Positions 1-10,188 of a stretch of DNA of 64,000 nt are shown here, piece after piece. The notes under the pieces are model-generated. The model saw nothing but the letters and a program-made list of their open reading frames with translations. It searched no databases and had not been told where the DNA came from. The DNA lies in assembly GCA_037042915.1 (NCBI GenBank), contig CM073201.1, positions 2,666,001-2,730,000 of the forward strand, read 5' to 3'. The number at the start of each line of letters is the position of its first letter. Within the stretch, counting starts at the first letter, position 1. The DNA is from Auricularia sp. M13 (lineage: Eukaryota > Basidiomycota > Agaricomycetes > Auriculariales > Auriculariaceae). A program made the translations under genes and the position numbers.

Positions 1-980
1 CACTAACATCAACGCGTAGAGCGACGCGCGACGCAGAAAACACATCAAGGCGTTCTGAACACTGTAGTAGGCAGGATACAAAAACAGGGCACCGAATCTT
101 CCATTGCGGACGTTATCAAGCGGCCAATAACTTCCGCGTCTGCGTTTGTCGCGATTTTGATACGAGCGACGGTCTCCTAATGGAATATAAGGACATGTCC
201 TATTCACACAGATGACTTGATGTGATAAACTCACATCGCCTACGCAGACGCTTAGAAGAAGCATATCTGCATTGCGTTCACAAATCACACAGCCATGCTG
301 GCTCAAGAGAGCCTTCATCGCGAGAGCGTCCATGACAATCTGGCGAACACGGATGTTCGTGAATGGGGAATTCTGGCTCGCAGATCCGCCTTAAATAACC
401 GCCGCCTTTTATCGTGACATTCGGGTCTAGATCTAGAATGTACCAGAACATACTCGGGACACAAAGCGGCGATGACGTCATGATCATTCACGTCAGAAAC
501 ATATTAATTATATTAATTATAGGGCATAGACCAAGCCAACGTCTGGGAATTAGGATAGCATACATGTTTTTGAGAGTTTTCGTCTTTCTCGACACAAAGT
601 GATAGTGGATGAAAACACAAAAAAAAAAGAAACACACGGACTCGGGAACGCGAAAGCAGGGTCCACATTCATAATCTACTCTTCGGGCGTTGCCGTTCTC
701 ATCATGACGCGCCGTCGCAACAGCTCCGCGTATGGTACGGCGACCAGCTGCCGCCCTCTTAGACTTCGTAGCCTCCTCCGGATTACTAAGTGGAAATCAG
801 AAATACGGCATGAACGCTGTTAACATGCCACAGACGTACACTGGAGCGGCCGGACTGGCCGCATCTTCCTCCACTGTCTCCTCCGGAACAGAAGCGTTCG
901 CAAACGGGTTGATTTCGCGGCTAGAACTGAAGCGGAATTGAATTACAGCGCATACAGCGCGCACAGAAACAGTTTTTGAC
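1..980. other. No recognisable gene at the left edge
   Basis: Only short open frames are present on either strand, and none shows a family motif or a convincing splice structure. A run of A residues near 620 and a short AT-rich patch near 500-520 are the only compositional features. This may be intergenic DNA or the remains of an element whose body lies outside the window. Confidence 0.5.
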
Positions 981-1733
981 TCACGATGGCGCGTTGGCGG
1001 ATGCTGGAGTCATAGGGAAGCGACGGCGTTTGGCGGGAGGGCCTCCAGCTTCAACCCGTGCGGCGGAGACGGAGGCCGGCCTGGAACCGACATTAAGCTG
1101 GACGTGCTCAACATCGACCATGATATGTCCTTCCGGCTCATAAACCCCAAACGCAGTACCGACGACAAAGACACCGGTTCCAGACGGTGGACGAGGCGTC
1201 TTCTTCCAACGTGGCTTATTACCGTCGAAACGACAACTGCAGCAGGGAAGTCAACCGACGTTTACACGATCAAGATGCGGACTCACTACACGCGCGACGA
1301 TCGCGATTGATCGCGCACGTAATCGGAAGCTTGCAACTGATAACCAACAGAGATACCATCGTCCATAATTTCCGCGCTAGCAGCCATGTGACCGAGTACG
1401 ATCAGGGTGGGGAAGGCGCTGCGGAATGTGGTCCTCATAGGTGGAAGAATCGGCATCACCGGGAAAGGGGATGATGTGGATGGCATCTAGTTGAACACCG
1501 CCCTTGGGAGGCGCGTAAACCTTCGCGAGAATGTCGACGATTGTACCGTCAGGTAGCAGCGCATCATTGTTCGGAGCCCAGTGCCTTATTTCTGCCGTTA
1601 AGTCGAGTCCGCACGTCTGGATAACAGTGTCGTAAAAGACGTGGTGAGTCGTCTTATGGGTAGACGCGTTCTCCGAAGCAATGCGCCGGCCACCTGACAC
1701 TGCGAGATAGCCAGCCAACAGGAAGGAAGTCAT
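981..1733 (-). pseudogene. Agaricomycete-specific unknown protein, frameshifted
   Basis: Read on the minus strand from an ATG at 1733 (MTSFLLAGYLAVSG...), the frame carries a block DALLPDGTIVDILAKVY...IPFPGDADSSTYEDHIP. Near 1420 the homology jumps by one base into FPTLIVLGHMAASAEIMDDG...SDYVRDQ. After a further gap, RWKKTPRPPSGTGVFVVG and MVDVEHVQLNVGS lead to a basic tail (AKRRRF) and a stop at 981. From memory, this order (substrate-like OB-fold strands, then a W..TP.P..G..VFVVG block, then VD.EH..LNVGS and a basic tail) recurs in agaricomycete hypothetical proteins of unknown function, often near repeats. No GT-AG intron repairs the shift near 1420, so I favour a pseudogene. A sequencing error or a missed micro-intron is the alternative. 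Confidence 0.5.
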
Positions 1734-1799
1734 TGCACGCTGGTGTATGTGGGTAGAGCCCGTACAGACGGAGGAGGTCCACAAAGTCTCATTTTATAG

Positions 1800-2351
1800 G
1801 GCGAGTTCAGCGAAGAGGAGCGTGTGCAGACAGCCGTGACGCAGTAGAGCAGACGACATAAGCCACAACGCAGCGAATATGACGGGCCATGCAGAAAAAT
1901 GCATGACATTGTGCAGATGACATAAGCGAAGGAATGGAATCACGTGCCCTAATACGTGTGACGTAGGACGCGTTTGGCCAAAGACACGTCACATGACGCC
2001 AGACAGAGAGTGCAGAAGAGGTGCGCAAAGGGCCACGTAGCCGCGGCAGAGCCGGCTGTCCGCGGCACGTCCAGCGCGCCGGCTGTCCGCGAGCTGCTAG
2101 CCAAGTCGTGGCATGCTAGCCAGGCCGGGCCCGGGGCAAGCCAGCAGTAACGCCTGCGCGGGAAGGCCAAGCAGTTGGCGGGGGCGGGAAGGACGACGCG
2201 AGCGAAGGAGAGGAGGAATTGGGCGCAAGCGCAAGGGGGACAGAACGGTGTGGACACGTCATAGAGCCGTGACGCAAGCGCAAGCGGAGAGCAAGGGAAT
2301 GAGCAAGGAGGAGGCAACAACGGTAAACAAAGAAAGTATATAAGCAGCAGG
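1800..2351. other. Intergenic, GC-rich, short internal repeats
   Basis: No coding signal is supported. The sequence GCCGGCTGTCCGCG occurs twice about 30 bp apart around 2050-2090, and GCTAGCCA recurs near 2095-2125. TATATAAGCAG near 2338 resembles a TATA box on the plus strand, but no gene start follows it. Confidence 0.4.
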
Positions 2352-2943
2352 TCAGGGCGGCGGGGAAAGCAGGCTGTAAAAGGAAATTGGGTCCGCGTTT
2401 GACAGATGGGGGGAGTTTGGGTAACAATACGGATATATATGTCCTACATACTGGTGTTCTGCAATCACATCGGATTTATCTTGACATGCTCTGGAAACAC
2501 TTAAGATATATCCCCAATGACTGAGGAGGCTCCCATCCCAGCGCTGAAGCTGCCCATCCGACTCGGACAAGAAGTATATCTTCCAAGATACCTGGTGGCG
2601 GCTGAAAGCAAACAAAGCCCGAGACATGGCCTGCAGGCGGAAGACGGTGCGCGGCGACAGCAGCGAGAGAAGGTCCAGAATCAGCTCGTCTGGCAATATA
2701 GCAAGCACTCCAAGACCGTCGACGCGCGCTTTACGAGCTCGAGAAGGATTTATGAGAGCATTACCCGAGGGCTTGAGCTGGAGTGGCTGATGAGAGGACG
2801 CAAATGGTGGTGGAGAGCCTCGCTTACACTGGGAAGCAGGTTTGGGGTCTGGCAGGGAAGGGTCAAAGCGCGCGCGTTCGGCGGGACGCGTCGTAACAGC
2901 GCCGCGCTGGGAGACTGAGCACGCGCCAGTGCGCTGACCATCG
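2352..2943 (-). pseudogene. F-box gene fragment, apparently truncated
   Basis: The minus-strand frame begins before 2708 and reads LPDELILDLLSLLSPRTVF followed by RLQAMSRALFAFSRHQ..WK, a good F-box. A WDGS motif follows, as in fungal proteins that couple an F-box to a JmjC domain. The frame then ends at 2352 without any JmjC sequence (no HxD/E...H iron-binding set), and nothing resembling it lies downstream. A candidate first exon starts at an ATG near 2943 (MVSALARAQSPSAALL...), but the donor and acceptor phases I can find between 2765 and 2725 do not join cleanly. This is therefore either a truncated remnant or a gene with an unresolved structure. The F-box assignment is secure from the sequence; the JmjC relationship is inference. 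Confidence 0.45.
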
Positions 2944-3370
2944 TGAATTTTGAGCGAAGGTCGCGTTTGCGGCCTCGAACTCCGCGCGCCGCTCTTGCTT
3001 TACACCAGCTGCTCACGATAATTTCCGCGTTGTTCTGCGTGTCTCCCTTTGCCCCGTACCTTTGACGACTGGGTTTACGACTACGGCTACCTGCATTATA
3101 GCTCTCAAACACGTCTGATAGCACTTCCGCTCGTTTTTCTTCATTGGACAGCGAACATTGCTCTTTGTTAGCTTGGTGGCTCGCGGTGTCTCCACCTGTG
3201 AACGGGTCTCTCTGCCTAGCGCTTATCCGAACATTGCATGGTGCTCGTGCCTCGGATTCCCTTCCATCACTCGCATACCTATCGTGATTTGCAGATTTTT
3301 CTGGTGTTGCTGAGCCATGCATTCCAAGCTTCACGAGCAGCGGTCAGCTGACCAAATACTGCTATGTTGA

Positions 3371-3493
3371 CGGAATATTCGCGAATGAACGACACCAAGC
3401 GCGACGGTGGCACCGAAGCCGCGGAATTTTCCAGAGCGTCCCACACACGTCCCGCGATACTTCTGGAATACCCAGCCCTGGACGCTATATAAA
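3371..3493 (+). promoter_or_regulatory. Heat-shock promoter: HSEs and TATA box
   Basis: GAAtaTTCgcGAA at 3373-3385 is a perfect three-unit heat-shock element. GAAttTTCcaGAg at 3424-3436 is a near-perfect second one, and TTCtgGAA at 3461-3468 is a two-unit half-site. TATATAAA at 3486-3493 lies about 90 bp before the Hsp20 ATG. Hsf1 binding is inferred from the family rule nGAAnnTTCn. Confidence 0.85.
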
Positions 3494-3583
3494 CCCGCAC
3501 TGTGCACTGGTAGTACCTCAGCAAGAACTTAACAAACGCATTCGCCAAGCGACTCACAGCTTCTACTCAAACACTTGAACGAC

Positions 3584-4117
3584 ATGTCTCTCTTCTGGAC
3601 CTCGTTCCCCTTCGACGACGTCGACCGCGTCTTCGACGAGGCCTTCAATGGCTTCCTCCCTACTGGCGCTAGCAGCCGCCCGCGCATCCAGGGCAGCAGC
3701 AGCGATGACCAGTCGCAAGTTTCCCGTGGCTTCAGGCCAAGGTATGTTCCTTCTCTCGTTAGCTGCGCCAAGTGACTTCATGTTAACACCTGCCACAGGA
3801 TGGACGTGCACGAGAACAAGGAAAACAACCTTGTGACCGCCACATTCGAGCTGCCCGGCCTGAAGAAGGACGACATCACCATCGACGTGCACAACGGCCG
3901 TCTCACTGTCTCGGGCCAGGTCGAGACCTCTTCCGAGGAGAACAAGGACGGCTACCTCGTGCGCGAGCGTCGCTCTGGCAAGTTCTCCCGGGCGGTGCCG
4001 CTCCCCACGGGCGTAAAGGCTGAGGATATCTCGGCTTCGCTCAACGAGGGCGTCTTGACCGTCACCTGGCCGAAGACGACCGCGGAACAGCAGGCGAAGC
4101 GAATCGCCATCAACTAA
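3584..4117 (+). CDS. Small heat-shock protein, Hsp20/alpha-crystallin family
   Basis: Cytosolic ATP-independent chaperone that holds unfolding proteins during heat stress. Two exons, 3584-3741 and 3799-4117, joined by a 57-nt GTATGT...CACAG intron in an Arg codon, give 158 residues. The N-terminal region MSLFWTSFPFDDVDRVFDEAF is typical. The second exon is almost entirely alpha-crystallin domain: ATFELPGLKKDDITIDV, then GRLTVSGQ, ending with the diagnostic GVLTVTWPK. The usual size for the family is 150-160 residues. Strong heat-shock elements and a TATA box lie directly upstream, so heat induction through Hsf1 is likely. The Met at 3584 is preferred because no ATG precedes it after the TATA box. 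Confidence 0.95.
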
Positions 4118-4570
4118 AGTTACTAAACTCAAAAATGTTTGAAGTTCATTGTGTATTATTATTGCTGGTTTGCACATCCTTCCTGTATCAATTAACATCT
4201 TTGGGAATGAAAGCACGCTTTCGTTGATAGTCACATGCAAACGTGAAGGAGTCCAGTAGTGATTTGTTCCTTGATTGACAGTATAGTAGAAGCCTCCTGC
4301 AGTTGTTATCGTGAGTTCAGAAAACAAACGAGACACCGATGCAGTCTCCCTACGATATCCATCGCAGACTTTTTGAACGTTCGAAGATAATCGTTCAAAG
4401 TAAAACAACGATGATGTATTGGCGGGAGGGAGTCAAAAGTATACTGTATGTACGAGGACCGCCGGGGTAACTGTAATCAACAATAAACATGGACTGGAGA
4501 GAGGGGCATGGAGGAGTTCAAAGTAGTTTACCGGAGTTAATTGAAAAAGCGACAAAAGACAAAGGTCAAT

Positions 4571-5413
4571 CTACTTCTGTGCCATCCCGAAGAACTGTGC
4601 GAGGTCGGATAGGTCGCCCAAGGTGGCGTTGGTGTAGCCCTCAAGTCGGCGGCTAATGAACTTCATGACGAGGACGTCGCCTTTCCAAGCGGCTCTGCCA
4701 GACGTCAGGCGCCAGATGGCGCGGTTGACAGTGGTCGCGCCGCCGGAGCAGAACCAGATTTGTAGCGGGCTATGAAGCGCAGCCCTGGACCGTTCGGTGA
4801 GCATGACGTGCACGGGCGGGTAGCTGGCGGAAGTCCGGAGGTAGGGCGCGACCATCGGCACCGGGCACATGGAGACGCTGGGGTCGGCGGGCGGCGTGCA
4901 GGCAACTTGGACGAGACGCGCTGACTCTTCGTCTTTGGGGAAGTAGATAGCGTGGAACACTAGAGATTGCGACGCAGGCGGCATCTGCTGGAACGGAGCG
5001 GCCCTCGGAGGCGGCGCATTTTGCTGAGGACGAGACTGGAACGACGGGTGGCCGTACGGGGCCGTCGCCGCTGGCGCGGTGGCCGCCACATACGCAGGGC
5101 GTTGCTGAGGTCTAGGCTGGACCGAGTTGAGATTGTTTGGAATAGTATGCATGATGATTTAACTCACTGCCTGGGGATGCTGAGGAGCATTGGGGATGGT
5201 AAAGTTGAGGGGGGTCGCGAAGCTGTCGTCGTTGTACCCGAGTCCAGCAATGTCGCGCACGGCCTGTACGCTCATCATCAAATCCTGTGCGGCTCGTGGG
5301 GCGCCCGGGGTGAGGTCCAGTGGTGTCACGCTGAGAGCGAAGTTTCTGTCACATTGCGTGCACCAGTTCGAACTCTTGTGGCGGCAATTGGCGCAAGGTT
5401 GGAAGGGAGGCAT
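4571..5413 (-). CDS. Unknown protein with N-terminal CxxC...CxxC motif
   Basis: I do not recognise this gene. The first exon, 5413-5168, encodes MPPFQPCANCRHKSSNWCTQCDRNF: two CxxC pairs spaced like a small zinc ribbon. A 51-nt intron (5167-5117, GTGAGT...CCAG, phase 0) joins it to 5116-4571, for about 263 residues. A Pro/Gln/Ala-rich linker (PQQRPAYVAATAPAATAPYG) separates the zinc motif from a folded-looking C-terminal half with SLVFHAIYFPKDEESARLVQV and APLHS-like strands, ending DLSDLAQFFGMAQK. No catalytic motif is visible. It lies tail-to-tail with the Hsp20 gene. The zinc binding is inferred; the gene model itself is well supported by frame and splice signals. Confidence 0.7.
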
Positions 5414-5998
5414 GTCAAGCTGGGGAGAAGGAGACGATGAGTATCTCTTTCGGGGGGGAACAACGGAGAGTGCTTGCCGCGGATTATATAGGTTTCATGG
5501 CGTGGTGCGTCGTAAGTCTCGTACGCTTCCTTCGCTTCCCCACCAGTCTTGAGAACCACGTTCATCACACGTACCGCCTTTGCATATATGCATGGTCAGG
5601 ACCATCCCGTTCAGTAGCATTACCTTCCCAGACGGTTCCCCATGTCAGAAGGCAGAATGCTAGATGAGAAAATGCATGGTCCTGGCGAAGGATGTGTTTG
5701 GAGGTTATCCTCCGGTAGAGACCTTCCCCGACACCACGCTCCGTCTAAGCGAAGTGGTATGATGGACGCTTCCAGAGCCACGCTGGCCAATGATTGAAAC
5801 TGCGCGTCACCGTCACGCCCAGACGATTTTGCTACCACGCCCGCGAAAGACGAGGGACTCTGATGTCTTGAATTGCGCGGGCAAGAGTCTCACCGCTCCG
5901 AGGACATTTATTTTCTGGAGTTCATCGAAATACTGTTCCAATGGTTTTGCAGCCTAGTGTAACACGAGTAAATGGGACCATACATGTTTTCAGCTCGC
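5414..5998. other. Intergenic, no feature seen
   Basis: This stretch contains the upstream region of the zinc-motif gene and the 3' flank of the DUF1772 gene, both on the minus strand. No conserved coding frame is seen. Confidence 0.5.
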
Positions 5999-6631
5999 TC
6001 AGCAAGCCGCCAGCTCGACGACCGACAGGACAAAGGCAAGGCTGTACGCGAAGGTGCGGACGAGATGTTGCTTGTCCCATTTGACAATGCCCGCGTCCGT
6101 CTCAAGGCCAATAAGGCTGGCATCTTTCTTTCCGGAGTCCACTGCAGCATGGCATTGTCAGGCAAATAAATTCGAATCATAAACAGTAGCAAGTCACGCA
6201 CGCTCGACCTCAATGCTCTTCAGCTTCTGGATGTTGGGCATCATGACCAGGACCGTCCAGGGCACCATCAAGCCAGCGCTTGCGCCGGCTAACGAAAGAA
6301 TGAGCTTGCGGTTCTCGCCAACAAAGCCACGCCCGACGACGGGGTCAGCGTAGTAGGCCGCGATACCGAGACACAGGCAAGACAACGACGCAACGGGCGC
6401 AATCTGCGCCTTCCCGCGCTCGTAAAGGTCAGACCAGAGCTTAAGGCGCGCGGCGGGCTGCAGCGTCTTGTACATGGGCGGAAGATACATGGTCGTGGTC
6501 GACGCCGACGCGCCTGCAGGACGTGAGTCCGTTGCGCGTGTTCATCATGCAGTGTGCGCACCGGCCAAGAGTCCCAGACCCACCGTGCTGATGATGCGCA
6601 GAGTGTCAACGTGCTGGGAAATATCGACCAT
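5999..6631 (-). CDS. DUF1772 / anthrone-oxygenase-like membrane protein
   Basis: Three exons (6631-6562, 6513-6202, 6141-5999) give 174 residues. The order is MVDISQHVDTLRIISTVGLG, then GASASTTMYLPPMYKTL, then WSDLYERGKAQIAPVA, helices around CLGIAAYYA and AGASAGLMVPWTVLVMMPNI, and a last exon WDKQHLVRTFAYSLAFVLSV. Four hydrophobic segments, an MMPN-type motif after the third and a short LVRT...AFVLS end match the DUF1772 fold (PgaQ/AgnL2-type anthrone oxygenases and many uncharacterised relatives). Length fits the family. The last exon is easily missed because the second exon runs into a stop soon after its GTGCGT donor. No polyketide genes are adjacent, so a role in pigment synthesis is not supported here. 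Confidence 0.8.
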
Positions 6632-6929
6632 GGCGTGCTGTTGCTAAGTTGCTCGAGGATGGAATGGGCGAGAGTTACTGTTACCGGTATAAGGCAAGTG
6701 ACGCGTTCTGGGCTCCGCAGTCATGCGGAGTGATCGGAAGTTAAGAAGCAGAACCCTGAGGATCTCTTGCCTTCCCCCGATTCCTGCGTCTGCCTCATAA
6801 TGAAATGCCGAGGTACGCGGTACAACGGGTAAAGGTCAGTCTGAAAATAGAAATCAAGATAGAAATTACTTTGTGACCCAGATTTTCCTTTGAATTGGTT
6901 TGAAACCTGCTGCAATGCCCTGGGTCGTT

Positions 6930-7781
6930 AACTCAGAGGAATCAGTGGTGCTATTGTGGCCATACTCGCGAGAACTTCAATCATGCTGTATGGCAAACAA
7001 AGGGTCAGGGCGAGTCTTAATGTGCCGAACTCGGACTTGGACACAACATGTTTTGGAGACACAGACGATACAATTGCTTGAGCACAGCATGTACGGGCCA
7101 CGGCCAGCAGAGTCAGAGCCTCGGAGAACGAGTCCGCCACGAACGCAGCTAGTCCCAGGTTGCAGAGATTGTGGTACAGCACGCTGAGATGCGGGATGGC
7201 GGAGATCGCGGCCGTCGTGAGCAGCGCTGCGCGCACGACGGATAATCCGGATCCGGATTCCTCAGACGCAGTACTGCTCCCGCGTTTACCGCGGACGAGG
7301 AGCCAGGCGCGTTGGAACAGCCAGATGTAGCCCGGGAAGACCTGCCAGTATGCCGTGACGTATTCGTCCTGCAGCATGAGCAGGGCCGCCGTGGGGAGTA
7401 CATATGTATCCCAGCAGCACGCCGGCAAACACAGATTCCGACTGGGCGCGCGCGGTCGCTGCGGCCGACAGAGGACAAGATGAATGCCAGCCAGGCCAGT
7501 GGCATGATGCCCGCGCCGCTGAGAAGCTGATAGCCAAGACCAACAACCAGAGGGATGACGCGCGCGCTGTCCGTGCGCAAGCTCTCGATGCGGTACGCGA
7601 GGAACACAGGCGGAATTCCCGCGAGGAAGTGCTCGGTGTGGCCCATATTCGTCGGCATGGAGCAGAATCTGATCCCCGAGAGGGAGAGGAAGGTTATCAG
7701 GGCAGCTACACGGTTTGCAATTGTGAGTGAAAGTCCACAGGAGCGACGCAGTCAAAGCTTACCCGCTCGTAGCAAACTCAT
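6930..7781 (-). pseudogene. Decayed inverted copy of the 10.2-kb membrane-protein gene
   Basis: Starting at an ATG at 7781 (MSLLRAG then GTAAGC), this stretch mirrors the intact gene at 10189-11290 on the opposite strand, including its first intron. It retains HFLAGIPPV.LAY, VGLGYQLLSGAGIMPL and GSSTASEESGSGLSVVRAAL, but in shifting frames. At least three internal deletions are visible. One removes the segment between the first membrane helix and MGYT, one removes about 40 codons before ADSFSEALTLLAVA, and one joins that motif directly to sequence resembling the intact gene's 3' untranslated region (TGTGCTCAAG...GTCTGT). Copying at the DNA level, not from mRNA, is shown by the retained intron and 3' flank. 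Confidence 0.85.
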
Positions 7782-7998
7782 GGTTGAGAAGGATGAGTGC
7801 GAGCAGAGCCATAATATCCTACGAAGTAGTATGATTCTGGTCACCGATCGGCATGCGCAGCGACTGCATCCCCCATTACTTGATTGACGGCTCGTTGAGG
7901 TGTTTTCTGAAATTGTGAGCGAACAGAACACATAACTTCAAGTGCACAGGGTACTGATACACGATGTAGAGATACAAAACCTGAATGTTCGCGGGTGT

Positions 7999-8740
7999 CT
8001 ACTTCTTCATGGAGCCAAAGCCCGCGAAACCCATCATGGCAGCCATCTCGTCTTGCTCCGCCTTTACCTGGGGATCGAGTATGAGCTCGGCGCGGGCGGC
8101 CTCTTTGGCACGCTGCTTCTCGAGCTTGCGCTGCTCGCGCAGCTGGTTTTCCTTGTCGCGGATTTCGTTCATGCGCTGCGCAAAGTCGTAACTCTTCGCC
8201 TGGCTCGCGTCCCGCGTCTTCTCGCGCAGCATGGCGATGCGGGCGCGGACTTGCTCGACTGACGAGCGCTCGAGACGCGTCGTCTGGCCGAGCTGCCGGA
8301 GATGGTGGCGCGAGTTCAGATGGTCGAGGTAGCCCGTCGAGTCCTTGCAGTTGCGGTCGCATACTTCGCAGTAAAAGCCTGGCTGACCAGCACCACTGCG
8401 GCGGTTGGAATTGTTCGCCACGATCATGGTTTTGCCCAAGTTCTTATCAAGCTCGAGAGGCGCCTCGCGTTGTTTCATCGTTTCTGTGGGCTTAGGCAAA
8501 TCCTCCTTCTTGACGCCTTTACGTGGCTTCTTGCCTAGGTAATAGTCAATCAAAAAGAAATATATATTCATAAACAAAAGAAATACCTTTGCGCATGAGC
8601 TCCTCGTTCTCCTGCATCCGCTCGCGCTCTTCGCGATCCTTTTCGCGCGCCTTTTCGCGGTATGCCTCGGTGTCCCATTTACGACGGTGCGAGCCGTCGC
8701 TGGCAGCATTGCCATACGCGCCCGTCTTTGTTTCGCTCAT
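7999..8740 (-). CDS. SNU23: Snu23/ZMAT2-like U4/U6.U5 tri-snRNP zinc-finger protein
   Basis: Splicing factor of the spliceosomal B complex. Exons 8740-8587 and 8534-7999, joined in a Gly codon, give 229 residues. The N-terminal part is charged (RRKWDTEAYREKAREKDREE). A matrin-type C2H2 finger follows (FYCEVCDRNCKDSTGYLDHL then NSRHH), with the family hallmark QLGQTTRLERSSVEQVRARI directly after it. A basic coiled stretch and the ending GFAGFGSMKK are as in human ZMAT2 and yeast Snu23. Length matches ZMAT2 (about 200). An upstream in-frame TTG is not used; the ATG at 8740 is the first. Its start lies only 47 bp from that of the divergent uS9m gene. Confidence 0.93.
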
Positions 8741-8787
8741 GGCTGTAGGAGGCAAGTGTCGGTCGGCGAAATGCCGAATTTTCTTGC
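8741..8787. promoter_or_regulatory. 47-bp bidirectional start region, SNU23 / MRPS9
   Basis: Only 47 bp separate the two start codons of divergent genes. There is no TATA box between them, so transcription start sites probably overlap or lie inside the opposite gene's 5' end. That is inference from spacing alone. Confidence 0.5.
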
Positions 8788-9947
8788 ATGCTTTCTGCTT
8801 TCCGACGAGCGTACGCGACGACCACGACCGTGGGTCCGCGCGTCCCCCGCGGAGGCCCTGCGGCCGGTCTGGGCGGCGTAAGGCGCCCGTCTGGTGGCCG
8901 TAACGAGCGCGACCAAAATCGACAACAAGGGCCGCCAGGGCCTGGCGGGCGACGGCAAGGCCGTCTGGCCAAAGATTCTTTGGAAGACGCTCAGCGCGGA
9001 AATATGTTCAAGTACCCGCGACAAGCTGCAGCTTCCCCAGCATTTTATACGGGAAATGCGGCCTTCAACGATACGGTCGCGACTCTGGAGCGCGCCATCT
9101 CGCATGCGCGGCGAATTTTGACGGCGCGCCAGCTGCTACCTGTGCCCGACTTTGCGCGCGCGACGTTCCCGCAGGCGACGCCGAGCTGGAAGAGCGCTGG
9201 ACGCATGTCTGCCGTCGTCGGCGTCAAGCTGCGGCCCAAGACGTACAAGCGCGTGACCAGCCTGCTCAACCAGCTCGCCGAGTGCTACACCGTCGCGCGA
9301 CACGGCGACGCGCCATCTGTCGAGCGCGTCACGAAGAGCATACTCGATATTTTCGGCTCTGTCGACGCCGACCCCAACGCCGGCCGCAACCAGAAGAAAC
9401 CGGTCGAGTTTGACGCCTTCGGCCGTGCCTACGCCCGCGGCCGCCGCAAGGAGGCTTCCGCGCGCGTCTGGGTCATCGCGAGCAAAACGGACAGCAACCC
9501 GTCCGTCACCATGCGCGACGACGCCGACTTCTACGAGCCCGAGGTCACAGACGCCTACAAACTCAACCGCGACGTGCCGCTCACCACCGTGCTCATCAAC
9601 AACGTGCCGCTCGCAGAGTATTTCGCGAACCCGGCCGACCGCGAGCGCGTCCTGCGCCCGCTCAAACTCACCGGCTTGCTCGGCGCGTTCAACGTTTTTG
9701 CCATTGCACGCGGCGGTGGCACGACTGGCCAGTCTGGCGCTGTCGCTCACGGCCTCGCCCAGGCCCTCGCTGCACACGTTCCAGAATCCGATCTCATCTT
9801 GCGCAGAGGTGCGTCCTCGGAGTTATCCCAGCTTTTCGTATTTATGATCTTTCAGCACTACTGCTCCGTCGCGACCCTCGTGTTGTCGAGCGGAAAAAGG
9901 CCGGCCGCGCAAAGGCGCGCAAGAAGTACGCTTGGGTCAAGCGTTAG
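8788..9947 (+). CDS. MRPS9: Mitochondrial ribosomal protein uS9m
   Basis: Component of the mitochondrial small subunit. Exon 1 (8788-9808) and exon 2 (9856-9947), joined by a 47-nt GTGCGT...TTTCAG intron, give 370 residues. The N-terminal about 40 residues (MLSAFRRAYATTTTVGPRVP) are Arg/Ser/Thr-rich and acid-poor, as expected for a mitochondrial presequence. A fungal extension precedes the S9 domain (FGRAYARGRRKEASARVWV, then VPLTTVLINNVPLAEYF). The S9 signature is GGGTTGQSGAVAHGLAQAL. The second exon supplies the conserved C-terminal tail RRDPRVVERKKAGR...YAWVKR that reaches the decoding centre. Missing exon 2 would leave the protein without this tail. Confidence 0.95.
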
Positions 9948-10188
9948 ACGCGACCGAAGGGTTCCAAAGTACTTTACCTCCCGCTTCACATACATTATTG
10001 CTTTCTCTGGACGTGAGCGCGCAAAGTCTCATATGAAGTCGCGTAATCCCGAATCCGGAGTGATTTCGAAGCTCAAGCCTGACTCAAGGGCCTGTCGATC
10101 CGTGTTCGGAAAGGTCAGGTACCCAGCTGATCAAGTGATGACCGGTCGATGACCCCCCATTCTCCCCTCGTGTACTCATCTCTCCGCG

